Shown here: positions 1-10,653 of the stretch, in pieces | Layout of the letters: each line of letters opens with the position of its first letter | How positions within the stretch are numbered: position 1 is the stretch's first letter | NCBI RefSeq assembly: GCF_900880625.1 | Contig: NZ_CAAHFB010000001.1 | Location: forward strand, 2,046,001 to 2,110,000 | DNA: 64,000 nt | Direction: 5' to 3' | Source of the DNA: Halorhabdus rudnickae | GTDB taxonomy: Archaea; Halobacteriota; Halobacteria; Halobacteriales; Haloarculaceae | Program-made: the position numbers and the translations under genes | The notes under the pieces: model-generated | The model's database searches: none | The model's input: the letters and a program-made list of their open reading frames with translations, nothing else | What the model was told of the DNA's origin: nothing

Positions 1-2703
<2,703 letters not shown>

Positions 2704-2796
2704 ATTCATACCGCATGTGAACGCGACGTAGTCGCGTCCAGGCGCAAACTGGATCGCACGTACACGTGGCAGTGCATCGACCGATCGCTGGCCTCG

Positions 2797-2813
2797 CGTG
2801 GTTCGATTCCACG
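2797..2813 (+). other. T-arm-like hairpin in 23S-5S spacer
   Basis: The spacer between 23S and 5S carries a perfect 5-bp stem (cgtgg/ccacg) around the loop ttcgatt, exactly the look of a tRNA T-arm. The flanking bases do not fold into the rest of a tRNA, so this is a mimic, a processing signal or a decayed tRNA end. Confidence 0.4.
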
Positions 2814-2821
2814 GATCGGCG

Positions 2822-2942
2822 TTAAGGCGGCCACAGCGGCGGGGCAACACCCGTACCCGTTCCGAACACGGAAGTTAAGCCCGCCTGCGTTCCGGCGAGT
2901 ACTGGAGTGGGAGACCCTCTGGGAAATCCGGTTCGCCGCCTC
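2822..2942 (+). rRNA. 5S ribosomal RNA
   Basis: About 121 nt beginning ttaaggcggccacagcgg and ending ggttcgccgcc, with complementary ends that close helix I. The central ccgaacacggaagttaagcc and cgagtactggagtgg blocks are standard for haloarchaeal 5S rRNA. It lies about 120 nt after the 23S gene in the same transcript. Confidence 0.96.
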
Positions 2943-2957
2943 CATTCATACTACATT

Positions 2958-3006
2958 CAACCCATCCGGGAGAGACATCTGTCTCCTCCGGGTGGGTTGT
3001 TTATCG
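2958..3006 (+). terminator. Inverted repeat and T-rich run after 5S rRNA
   Basis: A nearly perfect inverted repeat of about 18 bp per arm (arms at 2958-2977 and 2980-2999, built around acccatccggg and ctccgggtgggt) lies 15 nt after the 5S gene and is followed by ttgtttatcgtt. It can act as an RNA processing hairpin or terminator for the rRNA operon. Confidence 0.6.
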
Positions 3007-3158
3007 TTATACAGTACAGTCGAGTACAGCCATAGCTGCCGTGAGTGGTAAACGCGCAAGCGGCACTGTCACGACTGATTCTCCGCTGACCACACTTTTC
3101 GATTCGACGCCGAACGCCTCGTTGGCGAAAACGAGCAGTAGACTGGTTGATGCGACAG

Positions 3159-3374
3159 TTAGGCTGACGTGTGTGAAGGCTCTGTGATCCCAATCGCGGT
3201 CAAGAGTGCGCCCGAGACCGTCAGCAAGAGTGTACTGATGCCGCCAGGCAGGTCACTCGAAACCAGCAATAGCCAACCGGCCACCAGCAGACTCGCCACT
3301 ACGAGTACTACACCTAGGGTGATCAGTTGCCAATCGTTTGTTTCGCCCCGGAACGATCTGTTGAGTGTAGACAT
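3159..3374 (-). CDS. Small two-helix membrane protein, unknown function
   Basis: 71 residues. After a short polar N-terminus (about 17 residues) two hydrophobic stretches, roughly residues 18-38 and 46-63, would span the membrane with a short DLPGG turn between them. The ATG at 3374 is preferred because the longer frame upstream adds an unlikely Cys- and Arg-rich leader. It lies between the rRNA terminator and tRNA-Cys on the opposite strand. I do not recognise the family; small two-helix proteins of this kind are common in haloarchaea. Confidence 0.6.
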   Translation of the reverse strand: MSTLNRSFRGETNDWQLITLGVVLVVASLLVAGWLLLVSSDLPGGISTLLLTVSGALLTAIGITEPSHTSA

Positions 3375-3529
3375 GTATGTGCAGTCAGGGAGTCGCCGCT
3401 CAAGAACGTTTTTACATCCTGATAAATACTTGTGGATATTAATCGTTTGTGCAGGATTGAGCGGTGACGTCATCGACTCCCGTAGGAGACCGCTATGCTT
3501 ATTGGATTGGTTCGGTTAGAGGAGAGTGC

Positions 3530-3605
3530 GCCAAGGTGGCAGAGTCCGGCCTAACGCAGCGGCCTGCAGAGCCGCCCATCGCCGGTTCAAATCCGGCCCT
3601 TGGCT
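3530..3605 (+). tRNA. tRNA-Cys (GCA)
   Basis: Cloverleaf readable by eye: acceptor gccaagg (3530-3536) pairs ccttggc (3598-3604); anticodon stem gcggc/gccgc around loop ctgcaga with anticodon GCA at 3566-3568; T-arm gccgg ttcaaat ccggc. The discriminator is T. CCA is not encoded. Its position downstream of 5S matches the usual haloarchaeal rRNA operon tail. Confidence 0.96.
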
Positions 3606-3646
3606 CTTCTCGCCGAGCAACACGAGGCGTGAGAGACATCGCTGCG

Positions 3647-3705
3647 ATTTGAACCCTAGAGGACGAGCGAAGCGATTCTTCGTCCGGTTCAAATCCGGCC
3701 CCTGG
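3647..3705 (+). repeat. Duplicated tRNA-Cys T-arm inside a long palindrome
   Basis: The 18-nt block ccggttcaaatccggccc of the tRNA (3582-3599) recurs exactly at 3684-3701, followed by cctgg as in a 3' acceptor. An inverted copy of its core, gatttgaacc, sits at 3647-3656, and between them ggacga and tcgtcc also pair, so the whole unit can form a hairpin. This is what an attachment-site remnant of an element integrated at tRNA-Cys, or a decayed tRNA duplication, would look like. Confidence 0.6.
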
Positions 3706-3733
3706 TTGGTTCACACAATTCCTCGGCCCTATT

Positions 3734-4972
3734 TCAGTCGTCCCATCGGGAGAGCAGCACCGAAAACACGACGCCAACCGCGGGGAACGCACTGAGGGTG
3801 AGCAACGTTCCCAGCACGTCGAAGGTGGAAAGCAGGACACCGGCGATAGCCGCCCCGGCGGCGCCGACGCCGAAGGAGACGAGGTACGTGTACCCATAGG
3901 AGACTCCCCGGCCGTCGGGTGGGGTATACTCGGCGATAGTTGCCTGGTACAGCGGCTGGAGGGCGAACAGGAAGAACCCAAGCAATCCACTGACGAGCAG
4001 CAGCGACGGCAGTCCCGCTCGTGCGGCCGGGACAAATCCGATCGCGATCACGACGAGAGACCCGAAGACGACAGTCAACCCCCGCGTCGGAGCCAGGCGG
4101 TCGGAGAGTTTACCGCCGACGTACTGTCCACCGATACCGACCGTCAACAGCACTGCATAGAGGTACGAGGACGTGTCGAACGCCTCGGCGACCGGACTTC
4201 CTTCGCCGGACGGCTGGATCAGGTCGCCCATTGGAGGGAGAAACTCACCGAGGACCTCCGGCAGGAAGGTGAGCGTCCCGCGGTAGAAGAGGCCGTTCAT
4301 CATCACGATCCCGAGCGCGAGGAGGAATCCGACCGTGAACAGCGCGCGGCTATCGGCGACAAATCCGGACAGTGATATCGATCGATCGGTCGCTCGTTCG
4401 TCGTCAGTGTTCACTGCGGCCATCTCGTCGAAATCCGTCGTCAGCGCGTAGCCGATGACGCCGATGGTCGGGATCACGAGCAATCGAGTGACCGTCTGCC
4501 AGTCGAAGAGTATCAGCAACGAGGCAGTCAGGAGCGGCCCGAGGGCGATCCCGGCGTTCCCGGCCATGCCGTGGTACGCGAAACCGGTACCGCGGTCCCT
4601 GACACCGGTGGAGATGAGCGAGAGGGCAGCCGGGTGATAGACGCTCGCTGCAATCCCCCAGCCCCCGAGCGCGATCGCGATCGTCAGCACGCTTTCCGCG
4701 AAACTCAAGGCAAGAAACGAAAGTCCCATCCCGCCGAGACCGGCGATGATGAGGGTTCGAGCACTGAACCGATCGGCCAGGACACCGCCGGGGAGAGCAC
4801 CGATGCCAAACAGACCGTAGCCGACGGTGACGACGATTCCGAGCGTCGCTGTCGTCACCGGGAACTCAAGCAGCCAGATGACGACGAGGATTGGAATCGA
4901 CAGCTCGTAGGTGTGGATGATCGCATGTGAAACTCCGGTGAATACGACAATATCGCGAGCGTTGCTGTGCAT
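3734..4972 (-). CDS. MFS permease (Fsr-like)
   Basis: 412 residues with about 12 hydrophobic helices, the size of a major facilitator. The loop after helix 2 reads GGVLADRFSART, the standard MFS loop 2-3 signature, repeated in the second half as GGKLSDRLAPTR. The segment YHPAALSLIS resembles the conserved His-Pro motif of the fosmidomycin-resistance (Fsr) branch. The substrate is unknown. ATG at 4972 (MHSNARDIVV) is chosen since the upstream extension is arginine- and serine-rich non-membrane sequence that crosses the divergent promoter of the 5136 gene. Confidence 0.85.
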   Translation of the reverse strand: MHSNARDIVVFTGVSHAIIHTYELSIPILVVIWLLEFPVTTATLGIVVTVGYGLFGIGALPGGVLADRFSARTLIIAGLGGMGLSFLALSFAESVLTIAIALGGWGIAASVYHPAALSLISTGVRDRGTGFAYHGMAGNAGIALGPLLTASLLILFDWQTVTRLLVIPTIGVIGYALTTDFDEMAAVNTDDERATDRSISLSGFVADSRALFTVGFLLALGIVMMNGLFYRGTLTFLPEVLGEFLPPMGDLIQPSGEGSPVAEAFDTSSYLYAVLLTVGIGGQYVGGKLSDRLAPTRGLTVVFGSLVVIAIGFVPAARAGLPSLLLVSGLLGFFLFALQPLYQATIAEYTPPDGRGVSYGYTYLVSFGVGAAGAAIAGVLLSTFDVLGTLLTLSAFPAVGVVFSVLLSRWDD

Positions 4973-5135
4973 GACTATTGTGGATCGGTTGTCTGTTGTC
5001 GGTCTCGCCGCGGGATCGGCCGTCTTCGGCCCCTGTTGGTGCCGATTGCAGTTTCGTGGCCAAATCGTCTTTGCACGCGGACATCGGTGGGTCCCAACAC
5101 CTACATTGGTCTTCAGATACAAACGTTCGACCGCA

Positions 5136-5735
5136 ATGGGCGAGAAGACAGACGAACTTCGGGACCTCTTCGTCGACGTGGCCGGGACCGATACCGTCAC
5201 AGAGGATCAAGAGCCGTCCAGTGGCACGCTGTCCAATCCGGACGAGCAGACCGTCGACCGTCAGCTCCGGGCGGTGCTCGAGGGCATGGCGGAGCGGTTC
5301 TCTTTCGAGACTGCCATCGGAGACGACCAGCGTGTGGCGCTGGTCCGGGCGTTCTATCATGGCGATTCCGACGCCGAACTGGCCGATCGGTTGTCGATCG
5401 ACGAGGAGACGGCCCGCAGGGCCAGGCTGGAGCTGCACCTCTTCCGGGAGGCCGATACGGACGCGCCGGTTGATTGGGAGGAACTCCGCCGCCGGCTCAA
5501 GGAGGACGAGGAGACAGTCCTGGTCGAGGAACTGGACCTCGACCGTGACGCGATCGCCCAATATCGACGTGTTCTCGAAGCTCGCGAGGAGGCCAGAGGG
5601 GTGAGCTATCGCTTTCAGAGTGCGTTCCGGGACGTCATTCCCGACGCCGACCTCGCCGAGCGGCTGACGGCAGACGTTACCGAGGACGGCCTCGAGGAGG
5701 CTGCTGCGGACATCGAGACGGACGTTTCCTTTTGA
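5136..5735 (+). CDS. Conditioned-medium-induced protein 4 family, HTH-like
   Basis: 199 acidic residues beginning MGEKTDELRDLFVDVAG. The middle (about residues 50-100) reads DDQRVALVRAFYHGDSDAELADRLSIDEETARRARLEL when followed along the gene, which has the helix-turn-helix spacing of a sigma-like or LuxR-like DNA-binding segment. From recall this matches the haloarchaeal family named after induction by conditioned medium. Divergent from the MFS gene with about 160 nt between. The long same-frame extension upstream is not acidic and was dropped. Role in quorum-like response is only suggested by the family name. Confidence 0.75.
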   Translation: MGEKTDELRDLFVDVAGTDTVTEDQEPSSGTLSNPDEQTVDRQLRAVLEGMAERFSFETAIGDDQRVALVRAFYHGDSDAELADRLSIDEETARRARLELHLFREADTDAPVDWEELRRRLKEDEETVLVEELDLDRDAIAQYRRVLEAREEARGVSYRFQSAFRDVIPDADLAERLTADVTEDGLEEAAADIETDVSF

Positions 5736-5796
5736 TAGCGGTCCCATTTAGCAGAGGGTCTGTGGGTTTAAGTACGAGATCGCAGCCAGAACCGTC

Positions 5797-6444
5797 GTGC
5801 CAACCTTTCGCGATCTGGAAATCGCCGCCTACTGCCCGCGCCAGTTGTACTACCGCCGCCGGGCAGATGTAGACCCCGAGATTCCTGCGGAGGTCGCGGA
5901 GACGCGCGCGCTGGCCTTCGAGTATCCGCGTTTGCTCGCCCGGGCGGACCTCTCTGCCGAACCCATCGCCGTGACGGGTACGCAGTACAGCTCGGCGTTG
6001 CATCGGGCAAAGGCCTGCCTCGATTGCTGGGATCGCCTCGTCGATCCTGCAGGACGTGACGTCTTCCTCGAGGGGCGGGACTGTCGGGGCATCGCCCACA
6101 AAGTGATCGAGGATCCGCTGGCGCCGTCGTTGGTGTTCGCCGGCGAGCCACCCGAGAATGGTGTCTGGGGGCCACAGTCCGTCCGCCTGGTCGCGGCCGC
6201 GCTGGCGCTGTCTTACGAGCGCGAGCGACCGATCGAGGTCGCGTTCGTCGAGTACCCGGCTCACGGTGTCGTCCGCCAGATCGACCTGTCAGCCCATCGG
6301 CGGGCGACGTATCGGGCGACGCTGCGAACGGTCGCGTCGATCGACGGTCCGCCCTCGCGGGTCGACAACAGACGGAAATGCAACTCGTGTGACTACCGCG
6401 AGGAGTGTGGTGTCCGGACTCGCTCGTTGCGGTCGTTACTCTGA
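5797..6444 (+). CDS. Stand-alone Cas4-like (PD-D/ExK, 4Fe-4S) protein
   Basis: 215 residues, GTG start. An N-terminal Cys in AAYCPRQLYYRRR and a C-terminal cluster CNSCDYREECG (about residues 197-207) are the four-cysteine iron-sulfur pattern of Cas4 and related AddB/RecB-family nucleases. The middle contains CRGIAHKVIE (GhhD-like position) but I do not see a clear ExK catalytic pair, where instead the sequence reads FAGEPPENGVW. No CRISPR array or other cas gene is in the window. Its end overlaps the convergent sua5 gene by 9 nt. Confidence 0.75.
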   Translation: MPTFRDLEIAAYCPRQLYYRRRADVDPEIPAEVAETRALAFEYPRLLARADLSAEPIAVTGTQYSSALHRAKACLDCWDRLVDPAGRDVFLEGRDCRGIAHKVIEDPLAPSLVFAGEPPENGVWGPQSVRLVAAALALSYERERPIEVAFVEYPAHGVVRQIDLSAHRRATYRATLRTVASIDGPPSRVDNRRKCNSCDYREECGVRTRSLRSLL

Positions 6445-7032
6445 GTGGTTCCGGAGCCAGCGTTCGACCGCGTTCGCATTCGTGCCACGGCGGTAAATCT
6501 CCCCAGCAGCCACGTCGACGACGGTGCTCGCCGTGCCGGCTGTCTCGCCGCCGTCGAGGATCGCCCCCGCCGCGTCGCGGATCTCAGGATCGACATCGGC
6601 GACCCGAGTTGCACTTTCCCGCCCGCTGACGTTCGCGCTCGTGGCTGTCAGCGGTCCGGCCCGGTCGAGCAGTTCGCGCGCGAGGTCGTGATCGGGGATG
6701 CGGATCCCGACCCGGTCGCGCCCGCCGGTGAGGACGTCCGGGACGGTCTCGCGTCCCTCGAGGACGACCGTGACGGGGCCGGGGAGGAACGCCCGCATGA
6801 AATCCCGTTCGTGCTCCGACGCGTGGACGTGCTCCAGGGCGCACTCGATGTCCGGGACGCCGAGCGAGATGGGTTCGGAACGATCGCGGCCTTTCGCTTC
6901 GAAGACGCGTTCGACGGCGTCCGGTTCAAGCGCGTCGGCGCCAAGTCCGTAGACTGTCTCGGTTGGATAGATGACGAGCCCGCCGGACGCGACGATGTCC
7001 GCCGCGGTCGTGAGGTCTTCCTCGCCGGACAT
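6436..7032 (-). CDS. L-threonylcarbamoyladenylate synthase (Sua5/YrdC)
   Basis: 198 residues, single YrdC domain. It uses threonine, bicarbonate and ATP to make the threonylcarbamoyl-AMP needed for t6A37 of tRNAs. Visible motifs: YPTETVYGLGADAL near the N-terminus, KGRDRSEPISLGV around residue 50 and SANVSGRESAT around residue 140, all of the family. ATG at 7032 (MSGEEDL) is used; a longer frame runs into the redoxin gene in another phase and is not coding. Sits 1 nt downstream of the redoxin gene, so probably co-transcribed with it. Confidence 0.93.
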   Translation of the reverse strand: MSGEEDLTTAADIVASGGLVIYPTETVYGLGADALEPDAVERVFEAKGRDRSEPISLGVPDIECALEHVHASEHERDFMRAFLPGPVTVVLEGRETVPDVLTGGRDRVGIRIPDHDLARELLDRAGPLTATSANVSGRESATRVADVDPEIRDAAGAILDGGETAGTASTVVDVAAGEIYRRGTNANAVERWLRNHSE

Positions 7033-7033
7033 A

Positions 7034-7546
7034 TTATGGCGACGTGAGTGCGTTTTCGACTTCGTCGTAGGGCGGGAAATCAGGCCACTCATCGGCGACC
7101 CAGGCGTATTCGACAACGCCCTCGCCGTCGAGGACGAACACGGCCGGCCGGGGCTCCTCGATGCCGGCCATTCCGTCCAAGTCGTGGACGACGTCGTACT
7201 TCCGGGCCACCTCGTTGGCGGGGTCAGCATAGAGGCGATAGTCCGCGAGTCCTTCGTCTTCGATGAGTCGCTCGTGGGCGTACGGCGTCGCGATCGAGAC
7301 GCCGACGACGGTCGCGTACTCGTGCCACTCGCGGTCGGCGATCTCGTTCCAGACGTACGTCGCCGGGAACGACCCGTCCATCGGGTGAAACACCAGGACC
7401 ACGGGTGGATCGTCGAGCAGGTTCGCAAGCGGGACGTCTTCCCAGTACTCGTCGTTCACTAGCGGCCGGGTGAACCCGGGTGCCTGCTCGCCCTCGGCGA
7501 CGTGGCCGGTCTCCGGCAGGTCGACGATGTCGAACTCGAGGTCCAT
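7034..7546 (-). CDS. Cysteine-free redoxin (AhpC/TSA fold)
   Basis: 170 residues with the thioredoxin/peroxiredoxin layout: GEQAPGF start of the fold, a beta strand VVLVFHP and the usual YRLYADP and VFVLDGEGVVEY strands. Where peroxiredoxins have the peroxidatic Cys (VxTTxC after FxPxxF), this protein reads FHPMDGSFPATY (residues 53-64), and there is no cysteine anywhere. It therefore cannot work as a thiol peroxidase by the normal mechanism. Its ATG overlaps the TGA of the upstream glutaredoxin-like gene, suggesting translational coupling. Confidence 0.85.
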   Translation of the reverse strand: MDLEFDIVDLPETGHVAEGEQAPGFTRPLVNDEYWEDVPLANLLDDPPVVLVFHPMDGSFPATYVWNEIADREWHEYATVVGVSIATPYAHERLIEDEGLADYRLYADPANEVARKYDVVHDLDGMAGIEEPRPAVFVLDGEGVVEYAWVADEWPDFPPYDEVENALTSP

Positions 7547-7848
7547 CAGGCATCACCCTCCGCGTGGTCGATTGCGGGTTCGCCCGTCGCCTCGTCGCCG
7601 TAGGTTCCTTCGAGGTATTCGACGATCCGGGCGCTCTCGCTCATCGTCACGCCCGTGTTCTCGTCTTTGATCGCGGGAACGGTTCGTGCCCCGGTGAGGC
7701 GTTTGACGGCGTTCCGTCGGGAGTGGAGCGGTTCGACGAATCGCGAGCGGTATTCGAGGTCGAGGTCGTTCAGGACACGGACGACTCGCTCACAGAACGG
7801 GCACGCCTGCAGCCGGTAGAGCGTGATCGCTGGATCAGTTCTTGGCAT
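7546..7848 (-). CDS. Glutaredoxin / GST-N domain protein
   Basis: 100 residues. ITLYRLQACPFCERVV gives the CPFC redox motif (residues 16-19), then ARTVPAIKD (cis-Pro) and GVTMSESARIVEYLEGTYG, the glutathione-S-transferase N-terminal signature ending the fold. Haloarchaea use gamma-glutamylcysteine rather than glutathione, so the thiol partner is probably that. ATG at 7848 (MPRTDP) fits; the longer frame adds a disordered leader. Stop overlaps the start of the Cys-free redoxin. Confidence 0.88.
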   Translation of the reverse strand: MPRTDPAITLYRLQACPFCERVVRVLNDLDLEYRSRFVEPLHSRRNAVKRLTGARTVPAIKDENTGVTMSESARIVEYLEGTYGDEATGEPAIDHAEGDA

Positions 7849-7976
7849 GTCCCGAAGTTGGGGCCGGTGTTGGCTAAGTCTGTCGGCGGAGGCTTTCTCG
7901 GACGGCTTTGGGCTGTCGGGGTTATGCAGTGTTTCACACAAGAGTTAATTTCCCGGCATGGCAACAAGAGGTGTTG

Positions 7977-9377
7977 ATGGGTATATCTGTACTTACAGCA
8001 GTGTCTGGACTCGGCATCCAACTGTACACTGTTCCGATCGTCGGCGTCGAACTGTCGAAGACGGGCGTCACGATCGTCGGCGCCCTCATGATTCTGTTTC
8101 TCATCATGGGGTCAGGGTTCTTCTCCTCCTCGGAGATCGCGATGTTCTCGCTGCCGGCCCACCGGATCGACCCGATGGTCGAGCAAGGAATGCGTGGTGC
8201 AAAGGCAGTCAAAGCCCTCAAGGACAACCCTCATCGCTTGCTCGTGACCATTCTCGTCGGGAACAACCTCGTTAACATCACGATGTCGTCTATTTCGACC
8301 ACTATCGTCGCTTTCTATTTCGATCCCGGACCGGCAGTAATCATCTCGTCGTTCGGCATCACCTCACTCGTCCTGCTGTTCGGCGAGAGTGCGCCGAAGT
8401 CCTATGCTGTCGAGCACACCGAGTTACATGCCCGCCGGGTCGCACCTCTCTTGCAGATCGTCGAGACGCTGCTGTGGCCGCTCATCACCCTGTTCCACCA
8501 CTTAACCCAAATCGTCAACCGGGTCACCGGTGGCGGTCCGGCTATCGAGTCGTCGTATCTCAGCCGATCAGAGATCAGGGATATCATCCAGACCGGCGAA
8601 CGGGAGGGCGTCCTCGACGAGGAGGAACGACAGATGCTCCAGCGCACTCTCCGGTTCAACCGGACGATCGCCAAGGAAGTCATGACGCCGCGCCTGGACA
8701 TGGACGCCATCAGCGTCGACGCATCGATCGACGAGGCCATCGAGGAGTGTGTCCACAGTGGCCACGCTCGTCTCCCCGTCTACGAGGGGAGCCTCGACAA
8801 CGTTATCGGCGTTGTCAATATCCGCGATCTCGTCCGCGATTCCCAGTATGGAGGTGCCGACAACGTTGACCTCGCGGATGTCATCGAACCAACGTTGCAC
8901 GTGCCCGAGAGCAAGAATGTCGACAGTCTCTTGTCTGAAATGCGTCATGAACGTCTCCACATGGTAATCGTCATCGACGAGTTCGGGACGACCGAAGGGC
9001 TGGTGACAATGGAAGACCTCACCGAGGAGATCGTCGGCGAGATTCTCGAAGGGGAAGAGGAACATCCGATCGACTTCCTTGACGACGATACCGTGATTGT
9101 CAAAGGCGAGGTCAATATCGAGGAGGTCAACGAGGCGCTATCGATCGACCTCCCAGAGGGCGAAGAGTTCGAGACCATTGCTGGATTTATCTTCAACCGG
9201 GCAGGGCGACTCGTCGAAGAGGGCGAGTCCATCGAGTACGACGGCGTCGAGATCCGGGTCGAACAGGTCGAGAACACCAGGATCATGAAAGCCCGCATCA
9301 CCCGTCTCGACGAGGAGACGCTCGAGGACGACGCCGAGGATGGTTCCGGCGGGGCCGACGCCGAGGAGGAACATTGA
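7977..9377 (+). CDS. CNNM/CorC-HlyC family membrane protein with CBS pair
   Basis: 466 residues. N-terminal DUF21/CNNM transmembrane domain (about residues 20-190: GSGFFSSSEIAMFSLP is the family signature), then two CBS domains (about 210-340, starting VMTPRLDMDAI) and a C-terminal CorC_HlyC domain (about 360-440, AGFIFNRAGRLVEEGE). Proteins of this type handle Mg2+ or Co2+ or Na+ at the membrane. ATG at 7977 (MGISVLTAV) starts right before the first helix. It is convergent with the PiT gene, leaving a single base between the stops. Confidence 0.92.
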   Translation: MGISVLTAVSGLGIQLYTVPIVGVELSKTGVTIVGALMILFLIMGSGFFSSSEIAMFSLPAHRIDPMVEQGMRGAKAVKALKDNPHRLLVTILVGNNLVNITMSSISTTIVAFYFDPGPAVIISSFGITSLVLLFGESAPKSYAVEHTELHARRVAPLLQIVETLLWPLITLFHHLTQIVNRVTGGGPAIESSYLSRSEIRDIIQTGEREGVLDEEERQMLQRTLRFNRTIAKEVMTPRLDMDAISVDASIDEAIEECVHSGHARLPVYEGSLDNVIGVVNIRDLVRDSQYGGADNVDLADVIEPTLHVPESKNVDSLLSEMRHERLHMVIVIDEFGTTEGLVTMEDLTEEIVGEILEGEEEHPIDFLDDDTVIVKGEVNIEEVNEALSIDLPEGEEFETIAGFIFNRAGRLVEEGESIEYDGVEIRVEQVENTRIMKARITRLDEETLEDDAEDGSGGADAEEEH

Positions 9378-9378
9378 T

Positions 9379-10563
9379 TCAGACCGCCGCAAGCAACGTA
9401 TAGCCGACGTACCCTGCAACCAGCGCGAGCACGAGCGAACCGACCCAGGCCAGGACGGTGTACCCCATCTTCTGTCTGCTAATCCCGCTGCCACCAGCCG
9501 CCAGGCCGCTGCCAACGATCGCACTCACCATGATCTCGTTGAACGAGACGGGGATCCCGAAGAAGACAGCCGTCTGGGCAATGACGAACGCGGGAATCAG
9601 CGCGGCGATCGACCGCCGTGGGGAAAGCGAGGAGTAGTCTTGGCTCAGTGCCTTGATCATCCGCGGCGCACCGGTCCAGGAGCCAGCCAGTAATCCGAGT
9701 CCGCCGCCGAAGAGGACTGCCGCGAGTGGGATGTCGTAGGGATCGACGACCGGCAGGACCGGCCCGATCGCCAGGCCGACCTGGCTCCCGCCCGCCGAGA
9801 ACGCCACGAGACCGCCGAGCACGAGTAAGAACCGCCGCTGACTCGTTTCTCGATCCCGACTAGCCCCCCGATAAAGCAGTCCCGCTGCGATCGCCGCCAT
9901 GAGGAGCGTGACGCCGACGCCAACCCATGGGGGGCCGTCGAACGCCTCGGTGACTGCGGTGGCGATCGAGGCCTGTTCGCCCTCCGGAGCGAGGACGCTA
10001 AAACGAACGTTCGCGAGGATCACGCCGACGAGACCGGCCAGAACGGCGACGATGCGGGCTTCGCCGCCCACACCGCTTCGGAGCCACCGGGTTGTCGCGT
10101 AGGCCGCGCCGCCGCCGACGAACGGGACGGCGACCCACAGCGCGACGATCTCCTGGTAAGTCCCCCAGGCCGGCTCGCCGCCAAGGGCCAACCCGACGCC
10201 GACGACCGCGCCGGTCACAGTAAAGGCCGTCGCGATCGGGTAGCCGGCGAAGACGCCGACGGCGACGAGCCCACCGGCGATCAGCAACAGCAGAATCGCG
10301 GCCGTCGAGGTCAGCCCGCCGCCGTCGGGAAAGAGGACCAGGCCACGGCCGACCGTTTCGGTGACGGCTGCGCCCTGGAGGACAGCACCGGCGAGTCCCA
10401 GGATCCCAACGATCAGTCCAGCTCGCATCACGGAGATAGCGTTCGCGCCAACGGCGGGGGCAAAGGGCGTCGAGCCGGACGATCCCGCGCCGATGGCCCA
10501 CGCCATAAAGAGACTCGCAAGCCCTGCGACGACGAGAGTCCCCAGCGTTACCACCAGTCCCAT
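9379..10563 (-). CDS. PiT-family inorganic phosphate transporter, copy 1
   Basis: 394 residues, about 10 hydrophobic helices. The PiT duplicated signature is visible: PAVGANAISVMRA in the first half and SFNEIMVSAIVGSGLA in the second, with SAGGSQVGLAIGP between. It should bring in phosphate coupled to H+ or Na+. No phoU-like gene is adjacent. A paralogue with the same architecture is at 28259-29452. Confidence 0.9.
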   Translation of the reverse strand: MGLVVTLGTLVVAGLASLFMAWAIGAGSSGSTPFAPAVGANAISVMRAGLIVGILGLAGAVLQGAAVTETVGRGLVLFPDGGGLTSTAAILLLLIAGGLVAVGVFAGYPIATAFTVTGAVVGVGLALGGEPAWGTYQEIVALWVAVPFVGGGAAYATTRWLRSGVGGEARIVAVLAGLVGVILANVRFSVLAPEGEQASIATAVTEAFDGPPWVGVGVTLLMAAIAAGLLYRGASRDRETSQRRFLLVLGGLVAFSAGGSQVGLAIGPVLPVVDPYDIPLAAVLFGGGLGLLAGSWTGAPRMIKALSQDYSSLSPRRSIAALIPAFVIAQTAVFFGIPVSFNEIMVSAIVGSGLAAGGSGISRQKMGYTVLAWVGSLVLALVAGYVGYTLLAAV

Positions 10564-10653
10564 TTGCTCGGCGTTGCCTCCGTGTCCGGTAATACGCTTC
10601 GATGTCGGAGATTCCGGGCAGGTGACTGGTTAACACCGGCAAACGGAGACCGA

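Noticed and set aside
2797-2813. A tRNA gene in the 23S-5S spacer
   Set aside because: Only a T-arm-like hairpin is present; acceptor, D and anticodon arms do not form.
3499-4035. 178-codon frame over tRNA-Cys and its duplicate
   Set aside because: It translates the tRNA and the end of the MFS gene; typical false gene over a tRNA.
4911-5135. 75-codon upstream extension of the conditioned-medium-induced protein gene
   Set aside because: Hydrophobic and non-acidic, overlaps the divergent MFS start; the Met at 5136 gives a standard acidic start.
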